Below, piece after piece: positions 18,042-26,949 of a DNA stretch of 64,000 nucleotides (within the stretch, counting starts at the first letter, position 1; each line of letters opens with the position of its first letter). The position numbers and the translations under genes were made by a program. Under the pieces are notes generated by a model. The model saw only the letters and a program-made list of their open reading frames with translations. It did not search any database and was not told the origin of the DNA. Where the stretch lies: NCBI RefSeq assembly GCF_030686155.1, contig NZ_JAUPEV010000007.1:32937-96936 (forward strand). The letters are read 5' to 3'. Source of the stretch: Helicobacter_J cappadocius (GTDB lineage: Bacteria; Campylobacterota; Campylobacteria; Campylobacterales; Helicobacteraceae).

Positions 18042-18713
18042 CTAGAATACAAATTTATAGCCAAACATAAATTTTATCGATTTGTAGCGTTTGTCCGCAT
18101 AATCTGTACTAGAGTTATCAAGCTCATAAATAGGTATTTTTGTAACAAACTCTACTCTATGATGATTTGCCAATAATAACGATACCCCTACACGACCAAA
18201 AACTGAAGGGGAAATTGATGGAAAAGTAGGGTATTTGTCACATTGCCTATCATAGTAATAAGCATCAGATATTGTTCCATTTACCCCTCCCTCAACTCCA
18301 CCAAACAATCCTATACTATTATTTCCAAACTTAATCACATCTAGCAAAAGATCCAATCCCAGATTAGCCTCTATGACATTCGAAGGATATTGAATGAGAT
18401 TATTACTTTGATTGATAAGTGTAGTTCTTCCATATCCTCCTGCTAGAAACCATCTGAAACCTACATAGTTATTCTTATCAAAATGATGTTCTGTGCCTAG
18501 ATTGATATTAAAGAGATAGCCATTACCTAGATAAGCATTTTTTGTGAAAGATCCAGGTGTTATAATACTTCCACCATAACCTTTGATATCCTCTGTCTTC
18601 ACATCTATCTTATCCATACTATAACCACCATCTATTCCTAAGAAAAACCTAGCATCAGCTAAGCTAGTGAGTGAAGATAAAACAAGCAAGATTGCTAATA
18701 GATTCTTTTTTAT
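18042..18713 (-). CDS. Outer-membrane barrel paralogue with AUA in the start position
   Basis: The protein matches the paralogues at 24660 and 25330 from KKNLLAILLVLSSLTSLA onward, with FLGIDGGYSMDK, NAYLGNGYLF, WFLAGGYGRTTL and a C-terminal FMFGYKFVF. The codon aligned with the paralogues' ATG is ATA (18713-18711), 5 nt after AAGGAG. The next possible start is TTG 18689, which would remove the lysines of the signal peptide. The gene is therefore either translated from AUA or TTG at low level, or was silenced by a start-codon mutation. It sits between tpsA and tpsB in the same direction. Length from AUA is 223 residues. Function is unknown; it is a Helicobacter-type small OMP. Confidence 0.7.
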   Translation of the reverse strand: MKKNLLAILLVLSSLTSLADARFFLGIDGGYSMDKIDVKTEDIKGYGGSIITPGSFTKNAYLGNGYLFNINLGTEHHFDKNNYVGFRWFLAGGYGRTTLINQSNNLIQYPSNVIEANLGLDLLLDVIKFGNNSIGLFGGVEGGVNGTISDAYYYDRQCDKYPTFPSISPSVFGRVGVSLLLANHHRVEFVTKIPIYELDNSSTDYADKRYKSIKFMFGYKFVF

Positions 18714-18778
18714 AAATACTCCTTTGATTGAAATCGACTGAATTTATAATCTTTTAACTTCCATATAAACTTCATTCC

Positions 18779-21700
18779 CTACTCCCACAATACTTTATCT
18801 ACAAATCCACCTAATGCATCTTTGCTTTCTTTTTTAGTATTTTCCCAAGCATTTTTGAATATATTTTTAGGAGCTTGATGTTCTTTATTTTCAATAAGAT
18901 GTTTTCCTGCAGTTGCAATATTACTCACTCCAATATTGATGAGTGAATCATTTAATGGCTTGGTGAATGTATAGACATCTTTCATATTTTGTTTGAAGCT
19001 TTGGTTGAATGTTTTATTGGCTATGTCTTGAGTTTTGATAGATATATTAACAAAAGCATCAAACACTGATGGTTCTTTTTTGTCTTCATTTTGAAGGAGA
19101 GAGACTTCTTTTAGGGTTTGATTATCGGGGGATATTCTATGAATATTGGATGTTTCATCTTTTTTATGTTTTGCTTTTTCTTCTAAATCAATGTTATTAG
19201 AGATACTTGCTAGGGTTTTAGAAGTATGGTTTTGTTTTTGATAACCCTTCACTCCTTTAAAGGATTTTATATTTGAAGAGTTGGTTATATTAGAAAAAGA
19301 GAGTGTGCGGGTGCTAAGAGTAAAAGAAAGAGTCTTATCTTTTTGATTATTTTCTGTATTGATATAAGCTCCTTTTAAATCTGTGTTATTTGCTATATTG
19401 ATTTGTAGTGAATTCTTCGCATTGATGCCACTTTGATTTTTGACATTTTTTGTATCAGAGTTCATAGGAGAATTTCCAAAAGAAGGCTTAGTGTTTTTAA
19501 GAGAGCTTGTATTGATAGAAGCTCCTAAATGTGTGTTGTTTTGTGAGGCTGTGTGGGTATCTTGGAGGCTTTGTATATTCATATCTCCTTTGATATTTGC
19601 TTGTAAATTAACTGTATTGATGTTGCCTCCTTTAATATTGAGGTTTTTTTCAGTAGTGAGCTTGAGATTGTTTATATTAAGTGCAGCATTATTATAAGTG
19701 GTGGTTTCTTTAGAACCAGAGGCACTAGAAATATTTATCCCCAAATCCAAAGAAGCGAGATTGAATCCTCCTCCCATTGAAGCAGAAAAGCTATTATCTT
19801 TGGAAGTAGAAGTAAAAGAATCTTTTGAAGCTAAAACATTTAAAGATTCACTTTGGATAGAAGCTTGTGTTGCATTGATATTAGAACCTTTTATGAGAGT
19901 GTTTTTTGATGAGTTGATAGATAGGTTTTTAGAAGAGAGATTAGAAGCTGTGTGGGTGATTTTACAAGAAGAATCTTTGCTTTGTGTGTGATTATAGGAA
20001 ATATCTGCTTTTGCCTTTGTGTTTTTGCCTACATCTATAGAGAGGCTTGTATTAAAATCATCAGAACTTGTGCTGATAGATTTAGAGCTTTGATTATTAG
20101 CAGCAATAATATTTACATCTTTTCCAGTAAGATTGATGTCATCTTTGGTATTGAGGTTTGAACCGATGATATCAGCCTTGTTTTTAGCATTGATAAGTAT
20201 GTTATTTCCTGATAGATTTGAGCTTGAAGCTTGGGTATTTGAAGAAGAAGTATTGCTTGAGTTGCTTTTATGGCCAAAGCCTACTCCAATTTCAAGATGA
20301 TCAATCTCTGAGAGGTAGGGGGATTTAATTTTATCAGATCGTTTTTCTAGCCATTTTCCTGGATTTCTAAGCAGACCTGGATGATTGATTGAATTTTTAT
20401 TCTCAGAATTGCTAGGATCTAGCTTATCTGCTAGTGTTTGCAATCCTTTTCCTAGTGAGTTCATAGTTGATTTAGCAGAAGCATTGGCTACTTCATTTAC
20501 ATAAGATTTGGGGATAGAGATACCAAAGCTATTAGAAGTGGTTTTTGTTTCTTTGCTAAAGGAGTGCTTATCTTCTAAAGAAGAGATAGAGATATTATGA
20601 AGGCTATCAAGTGAAATATCTCCATCTCTAGCAATAAGATTGCTAGATTCTATAGAGATGTCTTTGCCTGAAGAAATAGAGATAGAAGAAGCTTGTATAT
20701 TTTCTTTTTTATGGATACTAGCTTGAGAATTTTGATGGGTATGAGTGGTTTGTTTGCCAAAGGAAGCAGAATAGCTATCTCCTTCAGAAGAGATTTTAAA
20801 TCCTGAGGTTTCTTGATGGGTTTGTATGTCAGTAGAAGAGTTGTCAGCTAGATTGCTTAAAGTGATGTTGTCTTTGGCATTCATAGAGACTTTATCATCT
20901 GCTTTGATAGAAAGGTTGTAAGCATCTATAGAAGAGTTAGAGTTGATATGAATATTTTTAGCCATCAGTTGATTGTTTAGATGGGTATCAGAAGTGTGAG
21001 TGGTAGTGGTGGCTGTGGTGATGGAAGTGAAATCTCCTTTGCTCATATCACCTTGTGAATAATCTTTGATGATGGTTTTGTCCATAGAGTGATTCAAGGC
21101 TGTATTAAAAGAGATATTGCCTTTTGCATTTAGAGTAATATCATTTTTAGCTTGTAAGTTTGCAGAAGTGAGGTTTGCATCTCCTGTGGTGTTGATAGAA
21201 ATATTTTTTGCTTGTAAAGAAGAGGTTAGAGAGGTTGTATTGCTATGAGATTGGGTCTTATCGCTGTAGCTAGAAGAGAGTTTGACTGCGGAAATATCTA
21301 AATTTTTCGCATCGATAAAGAGGTTATTTTTTGTCGCAATATCACTGCCTTTGATTGCTATTTTTTCTCCTTTGATATAGAGATTGTCTGATTGGATAGA
21401 AGAAAGAGCGTCCAAAGAGGTGTTAGAAGAAGAGTAGATGGGCTTAGAGTTTTTAAATCCAGATAGAGCAAAAACTTTAGAAATAGGTTTGTGATAAGAA
21501 AATTCTATACTATTAGTTCCTGAGGTGATTTCTGTAGAATCAGAATTCAAATAAGCATTTTTAGCTTTGATGGTGGAACTGATGCTTTTAAAAGATTCTC
21601 CAGAGATGAGAAAATTCCCTGCTGTGCTATCTACATTAGCTAGAGAGTTGTCTGGAGTGTTAGTTTCACTTTTGCTAGGGTTATTAGCGACAATAGTTCC

Positions 21701-24499
21701 GTTTTGATTGAGGAGGAATTTAGAGTTGATAGAGACTTTATTTCCTTTGATGTTAGAAGAGTTTTTGGTGTGAGTAGAAATCAAAGAAATGTCTTTGCCA
21801 TAGATTCCTGATGTGATAGCACCAGCTAAAGAAGTTTTAGAGTTGGATTTGGAATTGGAAGAGTTGGAATCATCTTTGGATTTGGAAGTGTTAGATAAAT
21901 CAGATGAGCTAGAGTTAGTTTTAGATGATTTGGAGTTGGAAGTCTTATTTAAACTAGAGTCTTTAGAATCATTGGAGTTAGAATCTAAGTAAGCTAGAGT
22001 GTTAGAATTATTTTGATCTGAAATGATAGAATCATCTGTGTATAGGTTTTCATTGTTTTTGTTGTTATAAGAAGTATGATTGAAATCATCTTTGTTATTC
22101 AATGCTAAAGCATTGTTTGAATTATTTAAATTGCTTAGCTTATTGAAGTTATTTAGATTGCTTGAATTGCTAAAAATGTTTGAATTAGTTAGATTGTTTG
22201 GATTATTAAAACTATTTAGATTAGCTAAATCATTTCTATTCAATGAGAATTGATATTTGATAGAATCTTGTGTATTCTTGTTGATAGAATCTATCATTCC
22301 TCTTATATCTGCTAGAGGATGAGAAGGAATAAAACTATCATAGAGATAGGATTGAAAGGTTCTAGTAGAGATGAAAGTATCTTTAGTAATGTAGAGAGGA
22401 TTTGTTTCTATTACATAAGAGATAGGATTTAATGAGAGGGTTTGCTTGTTTATGGTTTCAGAGTTAGAGAGGATAGAGTGGGTATCAATGCTAGGGAGAT
22501 CTAAGGAGATAGAGGAGATACTAGCAGAGGGTGTGTAATCATAAGTGTCGGTATGACTATGACAATTCCAATCGTGTTTTCCAAACCCAAACATTCTGCC
22601 TCCACAATATCCTCCGTGTCTATCATAATGTCTCTCTACCCCTACCTTCTTTATCACTCTCTTAGGAATAGGTTGTGTATTGACAATATTAGTTACTTCT
22701 AAGCTAAGCTTATCTTCTGCAGAAAGGATAGCTGTATCATTAGTGAGATTCTCTGCTTTGATATGAATGTTTTTAGCAGTGATGATAGCAGGATCATAAG
22801 TGTTTGCTTTGAGCCTATCTTCTGTGATGGTTTTATCATAATCATAAGTGGTGTGATTGGTATCAGATCCACAATCTCTAGTTCCTTTGCTTTCATCTGC
22901 ACACCAACTATTATGATGTTCTCTTTTGATGATCACCTTCTCTAACTTTAAACTCCCTAGATTATTCACACTCTCTGCTTTGATATCTAAATCTCCATTG
23001 CTAGAGATAATAGAGTGATTCTCTAGTTCTTTTGCAGTGATAGAGAGGTCTTTAGATGCTAGTATTGAAGGAGGAATAAAAGTATCTGTTGGAGTATCTA
23101 AGATGGTGTGGTTTGAGTTGATATTGAATATGTTTGCTGTATTGGTATTAGTATCATTTATATTAGAGTGATTGTTATCATTGAGGCTATTTGAATTTCT
23201 CATATTCAAATCATCATTATTAGAACTGATTGAATTATTGTTACTAACATTTGAATTCTTATTACTTATATCATTACTAGCTTGTAATTCTTTGATTCTC
23301 TCTTGTTCTTGTTTGTAAGCTTCATAAGCTTCTTTAGCTTTAGCTATCTCTACTTTACCATTGACATTGATAACAAATCCCCCATCTCCTTCTTGCTCTG
23401 ATGCAATAGTAGCGATTCTTCCACTATTCTTCACTCCTATTCCTTCAGTAGTCGCTACTAGATAAATAGAGCGAGAGAGGATAGAACCTAGATAAGCAAC
23501 ATCTAAAGCCAAAGCTGTTTTGGTTTTAGATGTTGCTTTATCTTCTTTTGTATGGTTTGGATCATTAATTGAATTTAAATGATTATCTGAATCATTAGAA
23601 TCATTTATATTTGATTGATTGTTTGAATCATTATCATTAATATTATATGAATCTATAGGAATCTCTACAGGTTCATATAGAAGAATGGAAGCATTCTTAG
23701 ATATATCTATCCCTACTTTGTTATTTCCTAAGATGATATTGAGTTTGTTTGTTAGTAAGTTTTTATTAACAGAGAGTGATTGAGCTATGATATTTAAAGT
23801 AGGAATATTAGAAGCATTTAATGCTTCTATGTTGATATGTCCTCTTTGCACCATCATATTGAGATGTTTGCTTAAATCCCTTAGATCATTTAAACGATTG
23901 AGTTCTTCTAAAGAAATACTTCCTGTAGTGAGTGTAGCAGAAGAGCTATTGATAAATCCACATCCATTACAAGAAATTCCATTAGGATTAGCAATAATGA
24001 GATCTGCACTCTTACCTGCTATTTCCATATAGCCTAGTAGTTCTGAAATATGATTGCCTGTGATTTGATTGAGTATCAAAGAAGCTTCTTTGTCTTTAAG
24101 ATGGCTATTACCATTGATAAGTCCTGCTAATTCTGTAGAAGTTATCAAATCTTTTGAATTATTAAATATTAATCCACTTTTAGAAACATTGAATTCTTTG
24201 AAATAATTATTAGAGATTCCAGCATCATTAGGAGTAGAGATATTGACAATATCAATGTTATTTCTAGCTTTATCTAAGCTAGGATTGTTAGGGGTAATGG
24301 AGGTGTCTATGATGATAGGAGGAGTGATATTCTTTGCTGTATTAGCATTAGGAGTGTTAGGAGGAGTTTGAATATTAGATGGATTATTAGTTATGTTTGG
24401 AGTAGGGATGTTTTCAATGGCTAAAAGTGTTTGAGAAGACAAAAGTGAGAATGTTATTAAAATAGATATGGATTGTTTAATGAAATGTGAGAAAAACAT
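18779..24499 (-). CDS. Two-partner secretion exoprotein TpsA (filamentous hemagglutinin type)
   Basis: This is a large secreted beta-helical surface protein, 1906 residues from ATG 24499 (GGAGG 8 nt upstream). An earlier in-frame start at 24544 was rejected. A signal peptide (about residues 1-29, ISILITFSLLSSQTLLA) is followed by the TPS secretion domain with the diagnostic NPNGISCNGCGFINSS at about 171-186 and SATLTTG. The rest is hemagglutinin-like repeats (for example LNAKGNISF and INAKNKADIIGSNL). Asn/Ser/Asp-rich low-complexity linkers interrupt it near 290-315, 410-460, 745-790 and 820-875. There is no VENN motif and no toxin-like C-terminus; it ends GGFVDKVLWE. Adhesion is the likely role. 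Confidence 0.9.
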   Translation of the reverse strand: MFFSHFIKQSISILITFSLLSSQTLLAIENIPTPNITNNPSNIQTPPNTPNANTAKNITPPIIIDTSITPNNPSLDKARNNIDIVNISTPNDAGISNNYFKEFNVSKSGLIFNNSKDLITSTELAGLINGNSHLKDKEASLILNQITGNHISELLGYMEIAGKSADLIIANPNGISCNGCGFINSSSATLTTGSISLEELNRLNDLRDLSKHLNMMVQRGHINIEALNASNIPTLNIIAQSLSVNKNLLTNKLNIILGNNKVGIDISKNASILLYEPVEIPIDSYNINDNDSNNQSNINDSNDSDNHLNSINDPNHTKEDKATSKTKTALALDVAYLGSILSRSIYLVATTEGIGVKNSGRIATIASEQEGDGGFVINVNGKVEIAKAKEAYEAYKQEQERIKELQASNDISNKNSNVSNNNSISSNNDDLNMRNSNSLNDNNHSNINDTNTNTANIFNINSNHTILDTPTDTFIPPSILASKDLSITAKELENHSIISSNGDLDIKAESVNNLGSLKLEKVIIKREHHNSWCADESKGTRDCGSDTNHTTYDYDKTITEDRLKANTYDPAIITAKNIHIKAENLTNDTAILSAEDKLSLEVTNIVNTQPIPKRVIKKVGVERHYDRHGGYCGGRMFGFGKHDWNCHSHTDTYDYTPSASISSISLDLPSIDTHSILSNSETINKQTLSLNPISYVIETNPLYITKDTFISTRTFQSYLYDSFIPSHPLADIRGMIDSINKNTQDSIKYQFSLNRNDLANLNSFNNPNNLTNSNIFSNSSNLNNFNKLSNLNNSNNALALNNKDDFNHTSYNNKNNENLYTDDSIISDQNNSNTLAYLDSNSNDSKDSSLNKTSNSKSSKTNSSSSDLSNTSKSKDDSNSSNSKSNSKTSLAGAITSGIYGKDISLISTHTKNSSNIKGNKVSINSKFLLNQNGTIVANNPSKSETNTPDNSLANVDSTAGNFLISGESFKSISSTIKAKNAYLNSDSTEITSGTNSIEFSYHKPISKVFALSGFKNSKPIYSSSNTSLDALSSIQSDNLYIKGEKIAIKGSDIATKNNLFIDAKNLDISAVKLSSSYSDKTQSHSNTTSLTSSLQAKNISINTTGDANLTSANLQAKNDITLNAKGNISFNTALNHSMDKTIIKDYSQGDMSKGDFTSITTATTTTHTSDTHLNNQLMAKNIHINSNSSIDAYNLSIKADDKVSMNAKDNITLSNLADNSSTDIQTHQETSGFKISSEGDSYSASFGKQTTHTHQNSQASIHKKENIQASSISISSGKDISIESSNLIARDGDISLDSLHNISISSLEDKHSFSKETKTTSNSFGISIPKSYVNEVANASAKSTMNSLGKGLQTLADKLDPSNSENKNSINHPGLLRNPGKWLEKRSDKIKSPYLSEIDHLEIGVGFGHKSNSSNTSSSNTQASSSNLSGNNILINAKNKADIIGSNLNTKDDINLTGKDVNIIAANNQSSKSISTSSDDFNTSLSIDVGKNTKAKADISYNHTQSKDSSCKITHTASNLSSKNLSINSSKNTLIKGSNINATQASIQSESLNVLASKDSFTSTSKDNSFSASMGGGFNLASLDLGINISSASGSKETTTYNNAALNINNLKLTTEKNLNIKGGNINTVNLQANIKGDMNIQSLQDTHTASQNNTHLGASINTSSLKNTKPSFGNSPMNSDTKNVKNQSGINAKNSLQINIANNTDLKGAYINTENNQKDKTLSFTLSTRTLSFSNITNSSNIKSFKGVKGYQKQNHTSKTLASISNNIDLEEKAKHKKDETSNIHRISPDNQTLKEVSLLQNEDKKEPSVFDAFVNISIKTQDIANKTFNQSFKQNMKDVYTFTKPLNDSLINIGVSNIATAGKHLIENKEHQAPKNIFKNAWENTKKESKDALGGFVDKVLWE

Positions 24500-24659
24500 A
24501 ACTAAGCCTCCAAAATAGTTTATATTCAAAATCAACTTTGTCAATTATAGATAAATAATTATTAAATTATTATTAAAAATAATGACTAAATATTTTTCTC
24601 TCAATTCCGATATAATTCCAAGTGATTTAAAATTTAAAATCCCAATTAGGAGTTATCAA

Positions 24660-25304
24660 ATGAAAAAGAATCTATTATTAACACTCTTGCTTACTCTATC
24701 AATGCTCACTAGCTTAGCTAATGCTAGGTTCTTCTTAGGAATTGATGGGGGATATTCTATGGATAAAGTAGATGTGAAGACAGAAGATAAAACTACATAT
24801 ACAGGAACAAACACAATAGTAACACCTGGATCTTTTACAAAAAATGCCTACTTAGGTAATGGCTATCTCTTTGATATCAATCTAGGAACTGAGCATCATT
24901 TTGATAAGAATAACTATGTAGGTTTCAGATGGTTTCTAGCAGGAGGATATGGAAGAACCACTCTTATCAATCAAAGCAACAATCTTATAAAATACCCTTC
25001 TTCTATCATAGAAGCTAATCTAGGATTGGATTTGTTATTAGATGTGATCAAGTTTGGTAATAATAGTGTGGGGTTATTTGGTGGGATTGAGGCTACAGGG
25101 TTGAATGTTTTTAGTATGCAAAAAGATACTGTTATTTTTGATACGCCCGAAATTCAAGCTAGAGCTCGTATAGGTCTCTCATTATTCCTAGCAGATCATC
25201 ATAGAATAGAGTTTATTACAAAAATACCTGTATATACTCTGAATGGAGATGAAAATATCTACAAGCCCCTCCAATTTATGCTTGGCTATAAGTATGTGTT
25301 CTAA
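24660..25304 (+). CDS. Outer-membrane barrel protein, intact paralogue
   Basis: The 214-residue product begins MKKNLLLTLLLTLSMLTSLANA, a Sec signal, at ATG 24660 with AGGAG 8 nt upstream. The in-frame start at 24582 was rejected as it lacks a ribosome-binding site and precedes the signal. The mature barrel has FLGIDGGYSMDKVDVKTEDK and WFLAGGYGRTTL and ends FMLGYKYVF. It is divergent from tpsA and shares the 160-nt intergenic region. A segment of 182 bp is identical to the next gene. Function is unknown. Of the three paralogues this is the only one with an intact start and frame. Confidence 0.85.
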   Translation: MKKNLLLTLLLTLSMLTSLANARFFLGIDGGYSMDKVDVKTEDKTTYTGTNTIVTPGSFTKNAYLGNGYLFDINLGTEHHFDKNNYVGFRWFLAGGYGRTTLINQSNNLIKYPSSIIEANLGLDLLLDVIKFGNNSVGLFGGIEATGLNVFSMQKDTVIFDTPEIQARARIGLSLFLADHHRIEFITKIPVYTLNGDENIYKPLQFMLGYKYVF

Positions 25305-25553
25305 GTTTGATAATTAGGAAGTATTTCAAATGAAAAAGAATCTATTAGCAATCTTGCTTGTTTTATCTTCACTCACTAGCTTAGCTAATGCTAGGTTCTT
25401 CTTAGGAATTGATGGGGGATATTCTATGGATAAAGTAGATGTGAAGACAGAAGATAAAACTACATATACAGGAACAAACACAATAGTAACACCTGGATCT
25501 TTTACAAAAAATGCCTACTTAGGTAATGGCTATCTCTTTGATATCAATCTAGG
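24705..25553 (+). repeat. Two identical 182-bp segments in tandem omp paralogues
   Basis: Bases 24705-24886 and 25372-25553 are identical, while the flanking signal-peptide codons and the 3' halves differ. This pattern suggests recent duplication followed by exchange, or gene conversion confined to the surface-barrel N-terminal half. Confidence 0.85.
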
Positions 25554-26001
25554 GACAGAACATCATTTTGATAAGAATAACTATGTAGGTTTCAGATGGT
25601 TTCTAGCAGGAGGATATGGAAGAACTACACTTGTCAATCAAAGTAATAATCTCATAAAATACCCTTCTAGTATCATAGGAGCTAATCTAGGATTGGATTT
25701 ATTGCTAGATGCCATCAAAGTTCGGAAACAATAGTTTAGGGTTCTTTGGTGGAGTTGAAGGAGGGGTGAATATCATTTATTCAGATGATGAGCTTTTAAA
25801 TAAAAATGGATCAACATTTGCTATTTTGTCAGCCGCTTCAGCTCAAATCGGGATTTCTTTGTTTTTATCTCAACATCATAGAATGGAAGTTATATCTAAA
25901 ATACCATTTTTATTGTAAATCTAGGTGCTAATGGCAGTAGTGATTTACCTCATATCTATCACCCTCTCCCATTTATGTTCGGTTATAAGTTCATATTTTA
26001 G
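25330..26001 (+). pseudogene. Outer-membrane barrel paralogue with two frameshifts
   Basis: ATG 25330 starts a signal peptide (MKKNLLAILLVLSSLTSLANA) and a barrel nearly identical to its upstream neighbour. At 25717-25719 an extra A changes IKFGNNS to IKVRKQ and a stop follows. The continuation GNNSLGFFGGVEGGVN is in the next frame. At 25907-25911 a T5 run stands where six T would rejoin the end (IVNLGANGSSDLP, then FMFGYKFIF). With both runs corrected the gene would match its paralogues throughout. It may be a true pseudogene, a donor for recombination, a slippage-controlled gene or a read error at two short homopolymers. Confidence 0.75.
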
Positions 26002-26043
26002 AATTTGGGAATAGCACTATGGCATTAATCAAATTTTGATTTT

Positions 26044-26940
26044 TTAAGACAGTATTTTTTTTGCTAGGTCGATTTTGTTAGAATTCATAAAATGGATTTT
26101 ATGGTGAGTGTCATAGAGTTTTTTGAAGAGTTCTTTGCTCAGTTCAAAGCCTACTTTTTCTTCCTCTTCTTCTCCTTTTTGATGAGCCTTTTCTAGCTTT
26201 TCTAGCCATATTTGAGGCACAAAAACACCGGGTAATTTTGAGTAGAGAAACTGTGCAGTCTTATATTTGAGGATAGGGAAGTATCCAAAGACAAGCTTTG
26301 CGTTTGTTTGAAGCTCTCTGTTTATTTCTTCACAGAATTCTAAGAGATATTTTGCATTTTCTATGTCATATACTGGCTGGGTAAATAGAGCCAGGATACC
26401 TGATTTTATCTTGCGGCGCATTTTATTTTTTAGGCTTAGGAGGTTGTTTGAGTGCGAGTTGATAACACCAAAAGGGTAGATTGGTTTTATATTTCCTTTG
26501 ATAGGATTTTGGTTCAAGTCTTTGTTTTGGTTGAAGTTTTTGATGATTTCTACCAATAATGAACTGTTGCCCTCAAAAACGCCTTTTGATTCAGGCTGAT
26601 CTCCAAGCTTGATAGGGTCGCCTGTGAGGGTGAGGAACATTCTTACATCAAATTCATTCGCACCTAAAATATCCCCTTGCAGTGCTATAGAATTCCTATC
26701 TCTCATATTTAAGGTAGCAATGACAGGTTTTTTTAGAGTATTTTGGAGTTTGATAGCACTAAGTATGGGAGAGTGTCTAAATCTCGCTAGTGGGGCGTCC
26801 GTGCATATAATTGCATCAAATCCATCCCAATTTCCTAGCTTCTCTAGCAGTTCCTCTCCTATCTGTGATGCTTTTGGAGGATTGATTTCATAGCTAAGAA
26901 ACTTTGTATTTAAGAGCTTATGAACACATTCCTCTATCAT
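26044..26940 (-). CDS. metF: Methylenetetrahydrofolate reductase
   Basis: MetF is an FAD enzyme that makes 5-methyl-THF, the methyl donor for MetE next door. The 298-residue TIM-barrel protein starts MIEECVHKLLNTKFLSYEINPPK and has YEINPPK, LTLTGDP near 120 and GILALFTQPVYDIENA. It ends near VFVPQIWLEKLEKAHQKG, as in short epsilonproteobacterial forms. The start is 9 nt after the metE stop, so metE-metF is one operon. The N-terminal core is clear though sequence identity to E. coli MetF looks modest. Confidence 0.85.
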   Translation of the reverse strand: MIEECVHKLLNTKFLSYEINPPKASQIGEELLEKLGNWDGFDAIICTDAPLARFRHSPILSAIKLQNTLKKPVIATLNMRDRNSIALQGDILGANEFDVRMFLTLTGDPIKLGDQPESKGVFEGNSSLLVEIIKNFNQNKDLNQNPIKGNIKPIYPFGVINSHSNNLLSLKNKMRRKIKSGILALFTQPVYDIENAKYLLEFCEEINRELQTNAKLVFGYFPILKYKTAQFLYSKLPGVFVPQIWLEKLEKAHQKGEEEEEKVGFELSKELFKKLYDTHHKIHFMNSNKIDLAKKILS

Positions 26941-26949
26941 CTTTTTTCC

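Noticed and set aside
22699..22945. Short frames on either strand inside tpsA
   Set aside because: They follow the repetitive codon pattern of tpsA and lack ribosome-binding sites.
18779..24499. TpsA as a CdiA-type contact-dependent inhibition toxin
   Set aside because: No VENN-like pretoxin motif, no toxin-like C-terminal domain and no small immunity gene downstream; the next gene is an outer-membrane barrel.
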